A stretch of 64,000 bases of DNA from Candidatus Pullichristensenella stercorigallinarum (GCA_018712945.1 DVFZ01000051.1:1-64000), one strand, 5' to 3'; numbered from the stretch's first letter, positions 14,855-23,730 are shown. Program-made: numbers and translations. The notes: generated by a model from the sequence alone, not told the origin.

Positions 14855-17800
14855 ATGAAACGGAAAGCACTTGCGCGCGCTCTTGCGCTTGCGCTGTGCC
14901 TGTTGCTGGCCGTCCCGGCCTTTGCCTCATCATGGGACACGACCGCACAGACCGCTTCCGACGTGGCCGCGCCCGCGCTGTATGCGGACGGCAATGCGAC
15001 CCTGTCGGGCGCGTCGGGCAGTGTCGGCGCCTATGTGGACGGCCTGGGCGGACTGTACCTGACCGGCTACGACGGCACGATGAGCGCCAATTACGCCTCG
15101 CAGATCGTCTATGTGGACGAGGAGCAGATCCTCTATCTGGCGGGGCAGGAAATCGACGATATTGGCGGCACGCTGATGCGTCTTGACCTTTCAGACTTCA
15201 GCGAAACCGCCATTGCCGATGGCGTGTACCGGGCCTGCGCACTTTCGGGCGAAACGGTGTATTACATACCGGCCCTGAACCGCACGCAGCTCATGCGCTA
15301 CGACGCCGCTACGGACAGCAGCACGCAGGCGGCGACGGCCAGCGGCGATATCGTCGCCCTTTATTCGCTGCCGGAGGGAATCGTCGCCGAACTGACGGCG
15401 GGACAAGGCGCGCTTCTGCTTGCGCAGGGCGCCGACGTCTTTGCCGAATACACCGGCGAGCTGCCCGCCAGCGCCGCCTATACGGATGAATATTTCCTGC
15501 GCCTGAGCGACGAGGGCCTTTTGAGCATCCAGACGCTCGAAAATGGCAGTGTGGAGTTTGTGGACTTCGGCGTGGAGGACTTTGCCGTCCTCAATGGCAA
15601 CGTCTACTATATCACCTCCACCGCCGGCCAGCGCCGCCTCAAGGCCTTTGACCCGGCGCAGATGTCCTGGCGCATGGTGGCCACGCTGGAAGGCGAGCTT
15701 ACGCAGATCGCCGCCAGCGCCGAATCCCTGTTTTTGCTCAATGAAACCACGGGCGAGGTCTACCGCGCCCATATCGAGGAAGGCACGCTGGAGCTTTACA
15801 ACAGCTGCGACCTCCAGGGCCTGGCTTCCGACGGCTATACGCTTGCCGCTCTGCGCCTGGAGGCCATGAGCGGCCAGGTCAACCTCTACGGCGTATTTGC
15901 GCCCGAGGATCTGGAGGCCGAAAATGGCGCCGGCGGGTGGACGAGTGCGGAAGTGCCCACCTTTAACTTCGGCGAGGATGCCGCGAACGCCTCCGACGCG
16001 CAGTACAGCATTACGCTGGTCGCCTCCTGGGAGGTTGCCGATGAGGAAACCACCGTGGATGTGCTTAAGCCGCAGGAGGAATATGGCACGCTTTCGCGCG
16101 GCAGCCGCGGCGAGGCCGTGCGCGCCCTGCAACAGCGCCTGATCGAGCTGGGCTATCTCAACGACGACGCGGATGGCATCTTCGGCTCGAAAACGCAGTA
16201 TGCCGTGCGCCTGCTGCAGACCGATTTGGCCGACCGTGGCTTCGCGGTCAACGGCGTGGCCTCGGCAGAGCTTCAGGATGTGCTCTTTAACGAGGATTTG
16301 CCCGATTACGACCCCTACAAGGCCCTTTCGCGCGGCAATACCGGCCTGCGTGTGACCATCATGCAGGATCGCCTGCGCGCGCTGGGCTATTTGGCCGACA
16401 GCGCGGACGGCATCTACGGCGAGCGCACCCAGGAGGCTGTGGCCCTGTTCCAGGAGGAAAACGGCCTGTCCGGCAACGGCAGCGCCACCCGCGAAACGCT
16501 GCAGAGGCTCTATGCCTCCAACGCTTCCGCCTGCCAGAGCTATATCTACATGGAGCGCGGCGATACCGGCTATCGCGTGCGCGAACTGAACGAGCGCCTC
16601 AAGGAGCTGTACTACTATGAGGGCACGCCCGGCAGCACCTACAACAACGCCACCGTAGCGGCCGTCCGCCGCCTGCAGGCCGAATTGGGCCTGCGTCAGA
16701 CCGGCGTGGCCACCGCCTCCCTGCAAAGCAGGCTGTTTGCCTCCAACGCGCCGGAGTACAGCGGCTATATCACCCTGCAGCGTGGCGATTCCAACGACCG
16801 TGTGGCCGCCCTGCAGCGCCGCCTGCGCGACCTGAACTACTACGATGCCAACATCACCGGCAATTTCGGCTCCGTGACGCAGGCTGCCATCGAGCTGTTC
16901 CAGCGCACCGCCGGGCTGGATGTGACCGGCGTAGCCACGGTGGAGACGCAGCAGCTGTTGTTCTCCGAGGATGCGCCCATCTATGTCGAACCCACCCCGA
17001 CGCCTGTGCCCACCGTCACTCCGACGCCCGCGCCCGGCGAGGTTGGCGCGCCGGAAATTGGCGTTTCGCCCATCGATTCGATTTCGGGCGGCGTGTACTA
17101 CATTGATCCTACGGTTAGCCGCGTCACCTTCACCTGGTCGGCCGACGGCGATGTGGCCGCCTACTATGTGCGCGTGGCCGACAGCACCGGCAATACCATC
17201 GTTTCCCAGCAGGTAACCAATACCTCCGGAAACCTGGCCGTCAGCTCGCTGGAGGAGGGCGTGCTCTACACCATTTCCGTGGGTGCGATTCCCGAAAACG
17301 GCACCGTGGACAATGCCCGCTGGACGCACCTGCAGTTCGCCCTCACCGGCACGCCCACCCCGACCCCGACCGCGGTCCCGACCCCGACGCCCACGCCCAC
17401 CGTTACCCCGACCCCCGCGCCGGGCGAGGTTGGCATTCCCTCGGTGTCTATCGACCCGGTTTCGAGCGTCGGCGTGGATATGGTTCACTATGTGCCGCAA
17501 GGCACGCTGACGCTGGGCTGGAGCGCCGACGGCGACGTGGACCACTATCTGGTGCAGGTGTTTGACGGCATGGGCCAGGTGCTGGCCTCGCAGGAATTCA
17601 CCGCCACCACCACCACGCTGGGCACGCGCGACATGCGTGAAGGCGAGATTTACACCCTGCGCGTCACCGCGGTGCCGGTGAACGGCACGGTGGAAGATGG
17701 CAAGTCCACGGATGTGCGCTTCGCCCTGGAGCCGGCGCAGCCGACCGCGACCGCCACCACATCCCCGACGGATGCCCCCACCGCAACTCCGACTGAAACG

Positions 17801-18889
17801 CCTACGGACGCCCCCACCGCGACCCCGACCGAAACGCCTACGGACGCTCCCACCGAAACCCCGACGGAGCCTCCGGTAGGCACAGTGGATACGCCGCAGA
17901 TCGGCATCGACCCGGCAAGCTACGAGGATGGCGGCGTGTACTACGTCAACGCCGACGCGACGCTGTTCTGGGGAGCTACGGGCGATGTGGCCGGGTACAA
18001 CGTGCGCGTCACGGACGGCCAGACCGACTTTGTGAACCTTGAGAACACGCAGGAGACGAGCTACGCGCTGTCGCTTGACAAGATGGAGGAAGGCATAACC
18101 TACCAGATCACCGTGACGGCGATACCCACAAACGGCACGGCGGAAGACGGCGTAAGCGCCACGTTGAGCTTTGCCAAGGAACCCGCGCCGCAGGTAGGCA
18201 CGGTGGATACGCCGCAGATTGGCATCGACCCGGCGAGCTATGAGGATGGCGGCGTGTACTACGTCAACGCGGACGCGACGATTTCCTGGTACGCCACGGG
18301 CGATGTGGCCGGATATCACGTGCGCATCACGGACGGCCAGACGGATTTCATCAATCAGGATACGCAGGACACAAGCTATGCGTTGTCGCTTGACGATTTG
18401 GCTGAAGGCGCAACCTACCAGATCACTGTGACGGCGATACCCACAAACGGCACGGCGGAGGATGGCGAAAGCGCCACGATAAGTTTTGCCAGAGTGCCCG
18501 CGCAGGAAAGCGAACCCGTCGAGGAGCAGCCTGCCGAGGAGCAGCCTGCCGAGGAGCAGCCCGTTGAGGAGCAGCAGCCTTCGTCAAATCCGTGGGATGC
18601 GCCGCTCAACCGCGATTCCGACGCGGCGCTCATCGAGCAGATGCAAACGGTGCTTGCCGATTGGGGCTGGCTGACGTTTGACGGCGAAGGCGCGGCCACG
18701 CGCGGTCAACTGGATGAGGCGACGGTCAACGCCGTTCTCAACTTCCAGACCTATGTGAACGAACAGTACGCGCAGGATGGAACGCAGCTGACGCTGATCG
18801 ACCCGGCTTCCGGCAATCCCGAGGTCGGCACCGATACGCTCAAGCTCCTTTTCAACGACCAGTCCATCGTCATTAGCCCGGCCGGCTGA
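14855..18889 (+). CDS. Large secreted protein with PG-binding and FN3-like repeats
   Basis: A 1344-residue exported protein. Residues 1-25 are a signal peptide (PAFA-S). Residues about 30-400 have repeating short beta motifs like the DUF5050 propeller proteins. Four PG_binding_1 units follow (about 412-710), with motifs such as LSRGSRGEAVRALQQRL and DGIFGSKTQYAV. Four FN3-like domains (about 725-1210) are joined by Thr/Pro linkers, then an acidic Glu/Pro linker, then a PG-binding-like C-terminal domain. It probably sits in the cell wall. GGAGGGG before ATG 14855 sets the start; the ORF upstream overlaps dinB regulatory DNA. The third and fourth FN3-like units are nearly identical, which points to recent duplication. 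Confidence 0.8.
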   Translation: MKRKALARALALALCLLLAVPAFASSWDTTAQTASDVAAPALYADGNATLSGASGSVGAYVDGLGGLYLTGYDGTMSANYASQIVYVDEEQILYLAGQEIDDIGGTLMRLDLSDFSETAIADGVYRACALSGETVYYIPALNRTQLMRYDAATDSSTQAATASGDIVALYSLPEGIVAELTAGQGALLLAQGADVFAEYTGELPASAAYTDEYFLRLSDEGLLSIQTLENGSVEFVDFGVEDFAVLNGNVYYITSTAGQRRLKAFDPAQMSWRMVATLEGELTQIAASAESLFLLNETTGEVYRAHIEEGTLELYNSCDLQGLASDGYTLAALRLEAMSGQVNLYGVFAPEDLEAENGAGGWTSAEVPTFNFGEDAANASDAQYSITLVASWEVADEETTVDVLKPQEEYGTLSRGSRGEAVRALQQRLIELGYLNDDADGIFGSKTQYAVRLLQTDLADRGFAVNGVASAELQDVLFNEDLPDYDPYKALSRGNTGLRVTIMQDRLRALGYLADSADGIYGERTQEAVALFQEENGLSGNGSATRETLQRLYASNASACQSYIYMERGDTGYRVRELNERLKELYYYEGTPGSTYNNATVAAVRRLQAELGLRQTGVATASLQSRLFASNAPEYSGYITLQRGDSNDRVAALQRRLRDLNYYDANITGNFGSVTQAAIELFQRTAGLDVTGVATVETQQLLFSEDAPIYVEPTPTPVPTVTPTPAPGEVGAPEIGVSPIDSISGGVYYIDPTVSRVTFTWSADGDVAAYYVRVADSTGNTIVSQQVTNTSGNLAVSSLEEGVLYTISVGAIPENGTVDNARWTHLQFALTGTPTPTPTAVPTPTPTPTVTPTPAPGEVGIPSVSIDPVSSVGVDMVHYVPQGTLTLGWSADGDVDHYLVQVFDGMGQVLASQEFTATTTTLGTRDMREGEIYTLRVTAVPVNGTVEDGKSTDVRFALEPAQPTATATTSPTDAPTATPTETPTDAPTATPTETPTDAPTETPTEPPVGTVDTPQIGIDPASYEDGGVYYVNADATLFWGATGDVAGYNVRVTDGQTDFVNLENTQETSYALSLDKMEEGITYQITVTAIPTNGTAEDGVSATLSFAKEPAPQVGTVDTPQIGIDPASYEDGGVYYVNADATISWYATGDVAGYHVRITDGQTDFINQDTQDTSYALSLDDLAEGATYQITVTAIPTNGTAEDGESATISFARVPAQESEPVEEQPAEEQPAEEQPVEEQQPSSNPWDAPLNRDSDAALIEQMQTVLADWGWLTFDGEGAATRGQLDEATVNAVLNFQTYVNEQYAQDGTQLTLIDPASGNPEVGTDTLKLLFNDQSIVISPAG
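17880..18490 (+). repeat. Internal tandem duplication of an FN3-like unit
   Basis: About 300 bases starting GTAGGCACAGTGGATACG are repeated nearly perfectly from about 18196. Both copies encode VGTVDTPQIGIDPASYEDGG. This is a recent in-frame duplication inside the large secreted protein. Confidence 0.8.
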
Positions 18890-18913
18890 TGGGCTGCCCG
18901 CGCATAAGCGGAT

Positions 18914-18948
18914 CCCCTGCCCCACGGTTGATGGGGCAGGGGATTTTT
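18914..18948 (+). terminator. Terminator of the large secreted protein gene
   Basis: CCCCTGCCCCA and TGGGGCAGGGG form an 11-bp stem followed by ATTTTT, 25 bases after the stop codon. Confidence 0.85.
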
Positions 18949-19232
18949 ACCGCGCTTTGGATGGAGAGGGCAGGCAACGTCCGCACCCGGCAAGAAAAGC
19001 AGGGTGCGTGGCACGCGCTCTCCTCTAAAATACGATGCCCATCCCTTGCCTCATCATCTATGGGGCAAGGGATGGGTGATTCAGTTTGTCAAGATCGTGT
19101 TTTTGACAAGCTCAGAGCGTTGACAAAGCCCGCAAACGCAAACATTGCGAGGCACTTTTGACAATTTTCCAAACCGTCAAAAGCGGCCGGCTTGAAAACC
19201 TTTTGCCGGAAATGATTTTACAGGCGGCCCCG
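18949..19232. repeat. Hairpins and chimeric remnants of repeat families A and B
   Basis: No gene seen. A 13-bp stem (CCCATCCCTTGCC with GGCAAGGGATGGG, 19038-19076) is followed by a TTGTCAA/TTGACAA hairpin like the ends of family B. Next comes a short left end of family A (CAGAGCGTTGACAAAGCCCG, 19111-19150), then a family B fragment in inverse orientation (about 19150-19232) that reaches the rlmI-like stop codon. Confidence 0.65.
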
Positions 19233-20402
19233 TCAGCCGGCCATAACCTGCAGAATCATGCACTTGAGGTATTTGGTTTCCGGGGCGGCGGGCAGGATGG
19301 GATGATCCAGAGCCTGCGTGCGGTATTCCACCAGACGCACGCGTTTTTTCGCGTCGCGGGCGGCGTGGTTGACCATTTCCTGAAACGCCTCTGTGGATAC
19401 GTGTTGCGAGCAGGAGCATGTCACCAGAAATCCGCCCGGGCGGGTCAGCTTCAGCCCGCGCAGGTTGATTTCCTTGTACCCGCGCAGGGCGCTTTCCACC
19501 GCCTGCCGGGATTTGGTGAACGCCGGCGGGTCGAGAATGACCAGATCGTATTTTTCCCCGGCGTCGGTCTGTTCGCGCAGAAAATCGAAGCAGTTGTGCG
19601 CCTCAAAGGCTACGTCCAGAGCGTTGCGGGCGGCGTTTTCCCGCGCCACATCCAGCGCGTCCTCGGAAATATCCACGCCCAATACGCTCTTTGCCCCGTA
19701 TTTGGCGGCGTTGAGCGCAAAGGAGCCGTTGTGGCAGAAGCAGTCCAGCACCCGCGCGCCTGGGCACAGCGGGGCGATGGCGGCGCGGTTTTGCTTTTGA
19801 TCGAGGAAAAAGCCCGTTTTCTGGCCGTGTTTCACGTCCACATGATAGAGGATGCCGTTTTCCACCATCTCCACGCGGTCGGGCACTTCGCCCAACAAAA
19901 GCCCGGTCTGCATTTCCAGCCCCTCGTGGCGGCGCACGGGCACGTCGTTGCGCTCATATGCGCCCGTGGCCCCGGTGATTTCGCACAGCAGGCGGGCGAG
20001 CATGTCCTTGCGCATGTCCATGCCCAGCGAAAGCGTCTGCATGACCAGCACGCCGCCGAACTTATCCACCACCAGCCCGGGCAGAAAGTCCGATTCTGAA
20101 TAGACCACGCGGCAGCTTTGCGTGTCGCACAGGCGCTTTCTGTATTCCCAGGCGTCGGTCAGGCGGCTGCGGAAAAAAGCCTCGTCCACCGGCTCGTCCT
20201 GCGTGGTGAGCATGCGCAGGGTGATCTGCGAACGCGGGTTGTACAGCGCCCGGCCCAGCATCGTGCCCTTGCAGCTGTATACGTCGATGATGTCGCCGGG
20301 CGCGCACTCGCCCTCGGTTTTGTCGATTTCCGATGCGTAGATCCACGGATGCCCGCCGCGCACGCGCGTTTCACGGGTCTTGCGAAGGATTGCCTTTGCC
20401 AT
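19233..20402 (-). CDS. rlmI: Class I rRNA methyltransferase of the RlmI family
   Basis: A 389-residue protein with an N-terminal PUA domain (about 1-75, RVRGGHPWIYASEI), a central EEHxK-like region and a C-terminal Rossmann methyltransferase domain. VLDCFCHNGSFALNAAKYG binds S-adenosylmethionine, and LDPPAFTKSR plus TCSCSQHVS are the m5C-methyltransferase-like catalytic motifs. It probably methylates a cytosine of 23S rRNA. The ORF extends to 20525, but ATG 20400-20402 has GGAGG 6 bases before it. The promoter is back-to-back with that of the pseudouridine synthase gene. Confidence 0.85.
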   Translation of the reverse strand: MAKAILRKTRETRVRGGHPWIYASEIDKTEGECAPGDIIDVYSCKGTMLGRALYNPRSQITLRMLTTQDEPVDEAFFRSRLTDAWEYRKRLCDTQSCRVVYSESDFLPGLVVDKFGGVLVMQTLSLGMDMRKDMLARLLCEITGATGAYERNDVPVRRHEGLEMQTGLLLGEVPDRVEMVENGILYHVDVKHGQKTGFFLDQKQNRAAIAPLCPGARVLDCFCHNGSFALNAAKYGAKSVLGVDISEDALDVARENAARNALDVAFEAHNCFDFLREQTDAGEKYDLVILDPPAFTKSRQAVESALRGYKEINLRGLKLTRPGGFLVTCSCSQHVSTEAFQEMVNHAARDAKKRVRLVEYRTQALDHPILPAAPETKYLKCMILQVMAG

Positions 20403-20429
20403 ATGCCGCCTCCAAAGTTTGCTTTTTCC

Positions 20430-20480
20430 ATGATACCACATTTTCCGCCGCTTGTCGATTCCCCGCGGCCATGGTATAAT
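20430..20480. promoter_or_regulatory. Overlapping divergent promoters
   Basis: Plus strand: TTGTCG (20452-20457), 17 bases, TATAAT (20475-20480). Minus strand: TCGACA (20458-20453), 17 bases, TATCAT (20435-20430). The two -35 elements overlap almost entirely, so the polymerases would compete for the site. Confidence 0.7.
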
Positions 20481-20496
20481 AGCGGCGGTGATCTGG

Positions 20497-21213
20497 ATGG
20501 AACAGAAGCGTTTGAACAAGTTCATAGCCGACAGCGGCTACTGCTCCCGGCGCGAGGCCGACCGCCTCATTGCCGAGGGCCGCGTGCGCGTGGATGGGCG
20601 CGTGGGCGTGCTGGGCGACCAAATCCTGCCCGGCATGCGCGTGGAAGTGGACGGCAAACCGCTCTGCGGGCGCGGCGAGCGCGTATATCTGATGCTCAAC
20701 AAGCCCGTGGGCATCGTCTGCACTGCCGACCCGCGCGAGCGCTATAACGTGGTTTCCTATTTAAACTACCCCATCCGCGTGTTCCCCGTGGGGCGGCTCG
20801 ACCGCGAGAGCGAGGGGTTGCTTTTGCTCACCAGCGACGGCGAGATCGTCAACCGCCTGCTGCGCGCCGAGGGCGGGCATGAACGCGAGTACGAGGTGGA
20901 GGTAGACCGGCCGGTGACGCGCGAATTCGTGGAAAAGATGCAGGCGGGCGTGGCCATTCTGGACACGGTGACCCTGCCCTGCCGCGTGCGCAAAACGGGC
21001 GGGAAGTCGTTCAACATCGTGCTGGTGCAGGGCTTGAACCGGCAAATCCGCCGCATGTGCGAGGCGCTGGGCTACCGCGTCACCCGCCTGCGCCGCGTGC
21101 GCATCATGCACATCCGCCTTGGAAACCTGCGCCCCGGCCAGTGGCGGGAACTGACAGAGGCGGAGATGGAAGGCCTCGAAAAAGCGGGAATTTATCGCAA
21201 AACGTTCTCATAA
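20497..21213 (+). CDS. RsuA/RluB-family pseudouridine synthase
   Basis: A 238-residue protein with an N-terminal S4 RNA-binding domain (LNKFIADSGYCSRREADRLI) and a catalytic domain with GRLDRESEGLLLLTSDG, which holds the active-site aspartate, and GLNRQIRRMCEALGYRV. It isomerises a uridine in ribosomal RNA; RluB, RluF and RsuA cannot be told apart by eye. The -10 ends only 16 bases before ATG 20497, so the mRNA leader would be about 10 bases with no clear Shine-Dalgarno. A start further upstream (20452) would lie inside the promoter. Confidence 0.88.
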   Translation: MEQKRLNKFIADSGYCSRREADRLIAEGRVRVDGRVGVLGDQILPGMRVEVDGKPLCGRGERVYLMLNKPVGIVCTADPRERYNVVSYLNYPIRVFPVGRLDRESEGLLLLTSDGEIVNRLLRAEGGHEREYEVEVDRPVTREFVEKMQAGVAILDTVTLPCRVRKTGGKSFNIVLVQGLNRQIRRMCEALGYRVTRLRRVRIMHIRLGNLRPGQWRELTEAEMEGLEKAGIYRKTFS

Positions 21214-21251
21214 ATACAACGCTTTGACACACTTTTTCCACAAACAGACGA

Positions 21252-21345
21252 TATAATGCACTCAACGCCGAAGGCGTCACCCTTCCCCCCTCTTAAGAAG
21301 CCCCCGGGAATGCCGACCCGGAGGCTTCACCCTTTTTGGACGCAA
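21252..21345 (+). other. Spacer with a -10-like box and a hairpin; possible small transcript
   Basis: TATAAT at 21252-21257 has TTGACA 22 bases upstream, which is too far for a normal promoter. Downstream, AAGCCCCCGGG and CCCGGAGGCTT form a stem followed by CACCCTTTTT. A small RNA is possible but weakly supported. Confidence 0.2.
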
Positions 21346-21348
21346 AAG

Positions 21349-21374
21349 CGCCCCGGCTTCCGTCGGGGCGTTTT
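21349..21374 (+). terminator. Terminator-like hairpin, left flank of repeat A3
   Basis: CGCCCC and GGGGCG enclose GGCTTCCGTC and are followed by TTTT. A related hairpin, CCGGCGTAAGCCGG, stands right of repeat A3 at 21566-21580. Confidence 0.6.
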
Positions 21375-21560
21375 CAGAGCGCTGACAAAGCCTGCAAACG
21401 CAAAAATTGCCCTGATCAATATAGACCAGAGGCAATTTTTGCTTCCTGCGTCAGCTGCACATGCAGCCTGCGGTCACTTACGTCCATGTAAGCTCCCTTG
21501 GCTGCAAGTTTGCTTCCTTGTCTTGCGGGCTTTCTCATCCCTCTGGCAGTCCGTATCCTG
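21374..21560 (+). repeat. Dispersed repeat family A, copy 3
   Basis: Matches copies 1 and 2 from TCAGAGCGCTGACAAAGCC to CTCTGGCAGT. It lacks the TTGACTTTGTCAACA part of the right end and goes straight to CCGTATCCTGA. Confidence 0.8.
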
Positions 21561-21588
21561 ACACACCGGCGTAAGCCGGGGCATTTTG

Positions 21589-22245
21589 CTATTCGGTTGC
21601 GGTTTCTTCCGTGCCGGTGTCCGCGGAAGCGGTGTCCGTCGCGTCCGCCGTGGAGGGCGGGTTGCAGTCCGGGCAGGGCTCCAGGCCCAAATCCAGCGCC
21701 TGACGGATGGTAAGGCTCCGGCCGTTCTGCTGGCCGTTGCAGGTGGGGCCGACGTGGTAGTATTGCGCGTTGTTGTACACGCTGTACACGGTGGTGTTGT
21801 AAATCTGCTCCAGGGTCAGAGCGGCGCTCTCGGGCGCGGGGGCGGTTTCGCCCTCCTCCAACGCCGCGGACTCGGCGGCTTCCTGCTGCATAAGCAGTTC
21901 TTCAATATTGGAAAGCGCGGTAACGGCGTCCTCCTCCGGGGCGTGGGTCGCCGCTACGGGGGAGACTGCCACCGGCTCGACCGTGGGGATATTGGCGGGC
22001 TTGAACAACGGCAGGCACGCCGCCAACATGACCGCAAAAGAAAAAAACGAAGTAATCATCCGGCCGCGCAGCGCAAACGAACCCGTGCGCCAAATCCACA
22101 CCAGGCCCACCGGCGGCAAAAGCAGGCACGCGGCGATTTTCAGCGCCGTGCGCTTTCCGCCGTCCCCCTGGCCGGCAGGCCGACGCATGTTGGGCGAATA
22201 GGCGTTGCTGGAGCCGGTATAGCGGCCGCCGTCGTTTGCTTGCAC
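21589..22245 (-). CDS. Hypothetical membrane protein with C-terminal Cys motif
   Basis: A 218-residue protein of unknown function. The first about 35 residues are polar and cytoplasmic-like. Two hydrophobic segments follow (about 36-52 and 63-82), then an Ala/Glu/Pro-rich linker. Near residue 165 comes a small motif with YYHVGPTCNGQ and, about 20 residues later, LGLEPCPDCNP. This C-x(n)-CxxC pattern with a leading aromatic/His resembles small Ada-like or calcium/zinc-binding tails found after nuclease or SH3 domains in secreted clostridial proteins. The gene ends in an Ala/Thr/Asp-rich tail. It lies 21 bases downstream of the TSCPD gene and is probably co-transcribed. Confidence 0.6.
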   Translation of the reverse strand: MQANDGGRYTGSSNAYSPNMRRPAGQGDGGKRTALKIAACLLLPPVGLVWIWRTGSFALRGRMITSFFSFAVMLAACLPLFKPANIPTVEPVAVSPVAATHAPEEDAVTALSNIEELLMQQEAAESAALEEGETAPAPESAALTLEQIYNTTVYSVYNNAQYYHVGPTCNGQQNGRSLTIRQALDLGLEPCPDCNPPSTADATDTASADTGTEETATE

Positions 22246-22266
22246 GTGCGTTCCTCCGTTTTTGCG

Positions 22267-22512
22267 TTATGCTTGGGTACGGATGCGCTCCAAGGCGCGG
22301 GCGAGCTGATCCGGGCAGCTCGTGCCGGCGCGGCACTGGATGCCCTTGAGCCGGCGGATGACCTCGTCTGCCTGCATGCCCTCCACCAGGCGGGAAAGGC
22401 CCTGCGTGTTGCCCGTGCAGCCGCCGATAAAGCGGACGGAGCGCACGGTATCGCCGTCCATTTCAATTTCAATCTGCCTTGAGCAGGTGCCATGCGTGTT
22501 GTATCGGTACAT
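22267..22512 (-). CDS. TSCPD domain (TIGR03905) protein
   Basis: An 81-residue protein fitting TIGR03905. HGTCSRQIEIEM near the start, FIGGCTGNTQGLSRLVEGM in the middle and the signature TSCPDQLARAL near the end all match. The domain also occurs at the C-terminus of class II ribonucleotide reductases, where it has metal-binding cysteines; the free-standing form is uncharacterised. ATG 22510-22512 is chosen because GGAAGGAA lies 8-10 bases upstream. Confidence 0.88.
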   Translation of the reverse strand: MYRYNTHGTCSRQIEIEMDGDTVRSVRFIGGCTGNTQGLSRLVEGMQADEVIRRLKGIQCRAGTSCPDQLARALERIRTQA

Positions 22513-22547
22513 CAAATCGGTTCCTTCCGCCACATTGGGTGTATTCA

Positions 22548-22576
22548 ATTATACGCCGCGCGGCAAAAGATGTCAA
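22548..22576 (-). promoter_or_regulatory. Promoter of the TSCPD gene
   Basis: On the minus strand TTGACA (22576-22571), 17 bases, TATAAT (22553-22548): perfect consensus. Confidence 0.85.
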
Positions 22577-22603
22577 GACGCGGCGTTTTTTGCCCAATCC
22601 GTC

Positions 22604-22632
22604 TTGAAAAGCGGCGGCGTTCGATGTATGAT
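22604..22632 (+). promoter_or_regulatory. galM promoter
   Basis: TTGAAA (22604-22609), 17 bases, TATGAT (22627-22632), followed by AGGAGG before ATG 22666. Confidence 0.75.
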
Positions 22633-22665
22633 ATAGGAGGAAAATAACGCAGGAGGTTTGTTACT

Positions 22666-23730
22666 ATGAGCATTCGCAAAGTACCCTTTGGCAAAGTGGA
22701 GAGCGGCGAAGCGGCTGATCTCTATATCCTCACCAACAGCTCCGGCGCTTCGGTGGAAATCACCAACTTCGGCGGCATCGTGCGGGCCATCAACGTGCCC
22801 GACCGCGATGGCAAGCTGGGCAACGTCGTGCTCGGTTACAAGGACGTGAGCGGCTACCAGCCCCTGTGCGGCTATCTGGGCGCGCTGATTGGCCGCGTGG
22901 GCAACCGCATTGCCGACGGCAAGTGCACGCTGAACGGCAAGGAGCTGACCCTGGCCAAGAACGAAGGCGGCGTCACCCATCTGCACGGCGGCAACGTGGG
23001 CTTTGACCGCAAGTTCTGGGAAGCCACGCCCATCGAGGGCATCTGCGAGGACAGCCTGATCCTCAAGTACACCTCTCCCGACGGCGAGGAGGGCTACCCC
23101 GGCACGCTGAAGGTGATGGTGACCTATACCTTCACCGACGACAACGAGCTGGTCATCCACTACGAGGCCGTTTCCGACAAGGATACGCTGTGCAACCTCA
23201 CCAACCACACCTACTTCAACCTTGCCGGCGAGGGCAGCGGCCCGATTTACGACCATACCATCGAAATCAACGCCGATACCTTCACCGTCGTTTCCGACAG
23301 CAAGTGCATCCCCACCGGCGAAATGCGCCCTGTGGGCGGCACGCCCTTTGATCTGCGCGAGGCCAAGCGCATTGGCGACGGCCTGGCCATGACCGAGCAG
23401 GACGAGCAGATGCGCTACGGCAACGGCTACGACCACAACTTCAACCTCAACGACGAGGGCCTGCGCTTTGCCTGCGAAGTGTCCGAGCCGACCACCGGCC
23501 GCGTCATGCAGGTGTATACCGACATGCCCGCCGTGCAGTTCTACGCCGGCAACGGGCTGGAGAGCGTCAACCCCGGCTCCTGCGGCCGCAAATACCACAA
23601 GCACGAGGGCTTCTGCCTGGAAACGCAGTACGCGCCCGATTCCATCAACCACCCCGAGTTCCCGGACAGCGTCCTGCGCGAAGGCGAGAAATACGATTTT
23701 GTGACCATCTACGCCTTTGACGCGGAATAA
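22666..23730 (+). CDS. galM: Aldose 1-epimerase (mutarotase)
   Basis: A 354-residue cytoplasmic enzyme interconverting alpha and beta anomers of galactose/glucose. ALIGRVGNRIADGKC and THLHGGNVGFDRKFWE are early family motifs, NLTNHTYFNLAG holds the catalytic histidine, and GFCLETQYAPDSINHPEFP holds the catalytic glutamate. The length is typical for GalM. AGGAGG precedes ATG 22666. It has its own promoter and no sugar-operon neighbours, so its pathway context is not evident. Confidence 0.93.
   Translation: MSIRKVPFGKVESGEAADLYILTNSSGASVEITNFGGIVRAINVPDRDGKLGNVVLGYKDVSGYQPLCGYLGALIGRVGNRIADGKCTLNGKELTLAKNEGGVTHLHGGNVGFDRKFWEATPIEGICEDSLILKYTSPDGEEGYPGTLKVMVTYTFTDDNELVIHYEAVSDKDTLCNLTNHTYFNLAGEGSGPIYDHTIEINADTFTVVSDSKCIPTGEMRPVGGTPFDLREAKRIGDGLAMTEQDEQMRYGNGYDHNFNLNDEGLRFACEVSEPTTGRVMQVYTDMPAVQFYAGNGLESVNPGSCGRKYHKHEGFCLETQYAPDSINHPEFPDSVLREGEKYDFVTIYAFDAE

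Noticed and set aside
15191-18319. 1042-codon open frame on the minus strand
   Set aside because: It is antisense to the large secreted protein gene. Long antisense frames are common in GC-rich coding DNA, and its composition (His/Arg/Gly/Ala-rich) has no domain structure or ribosome-binding site.
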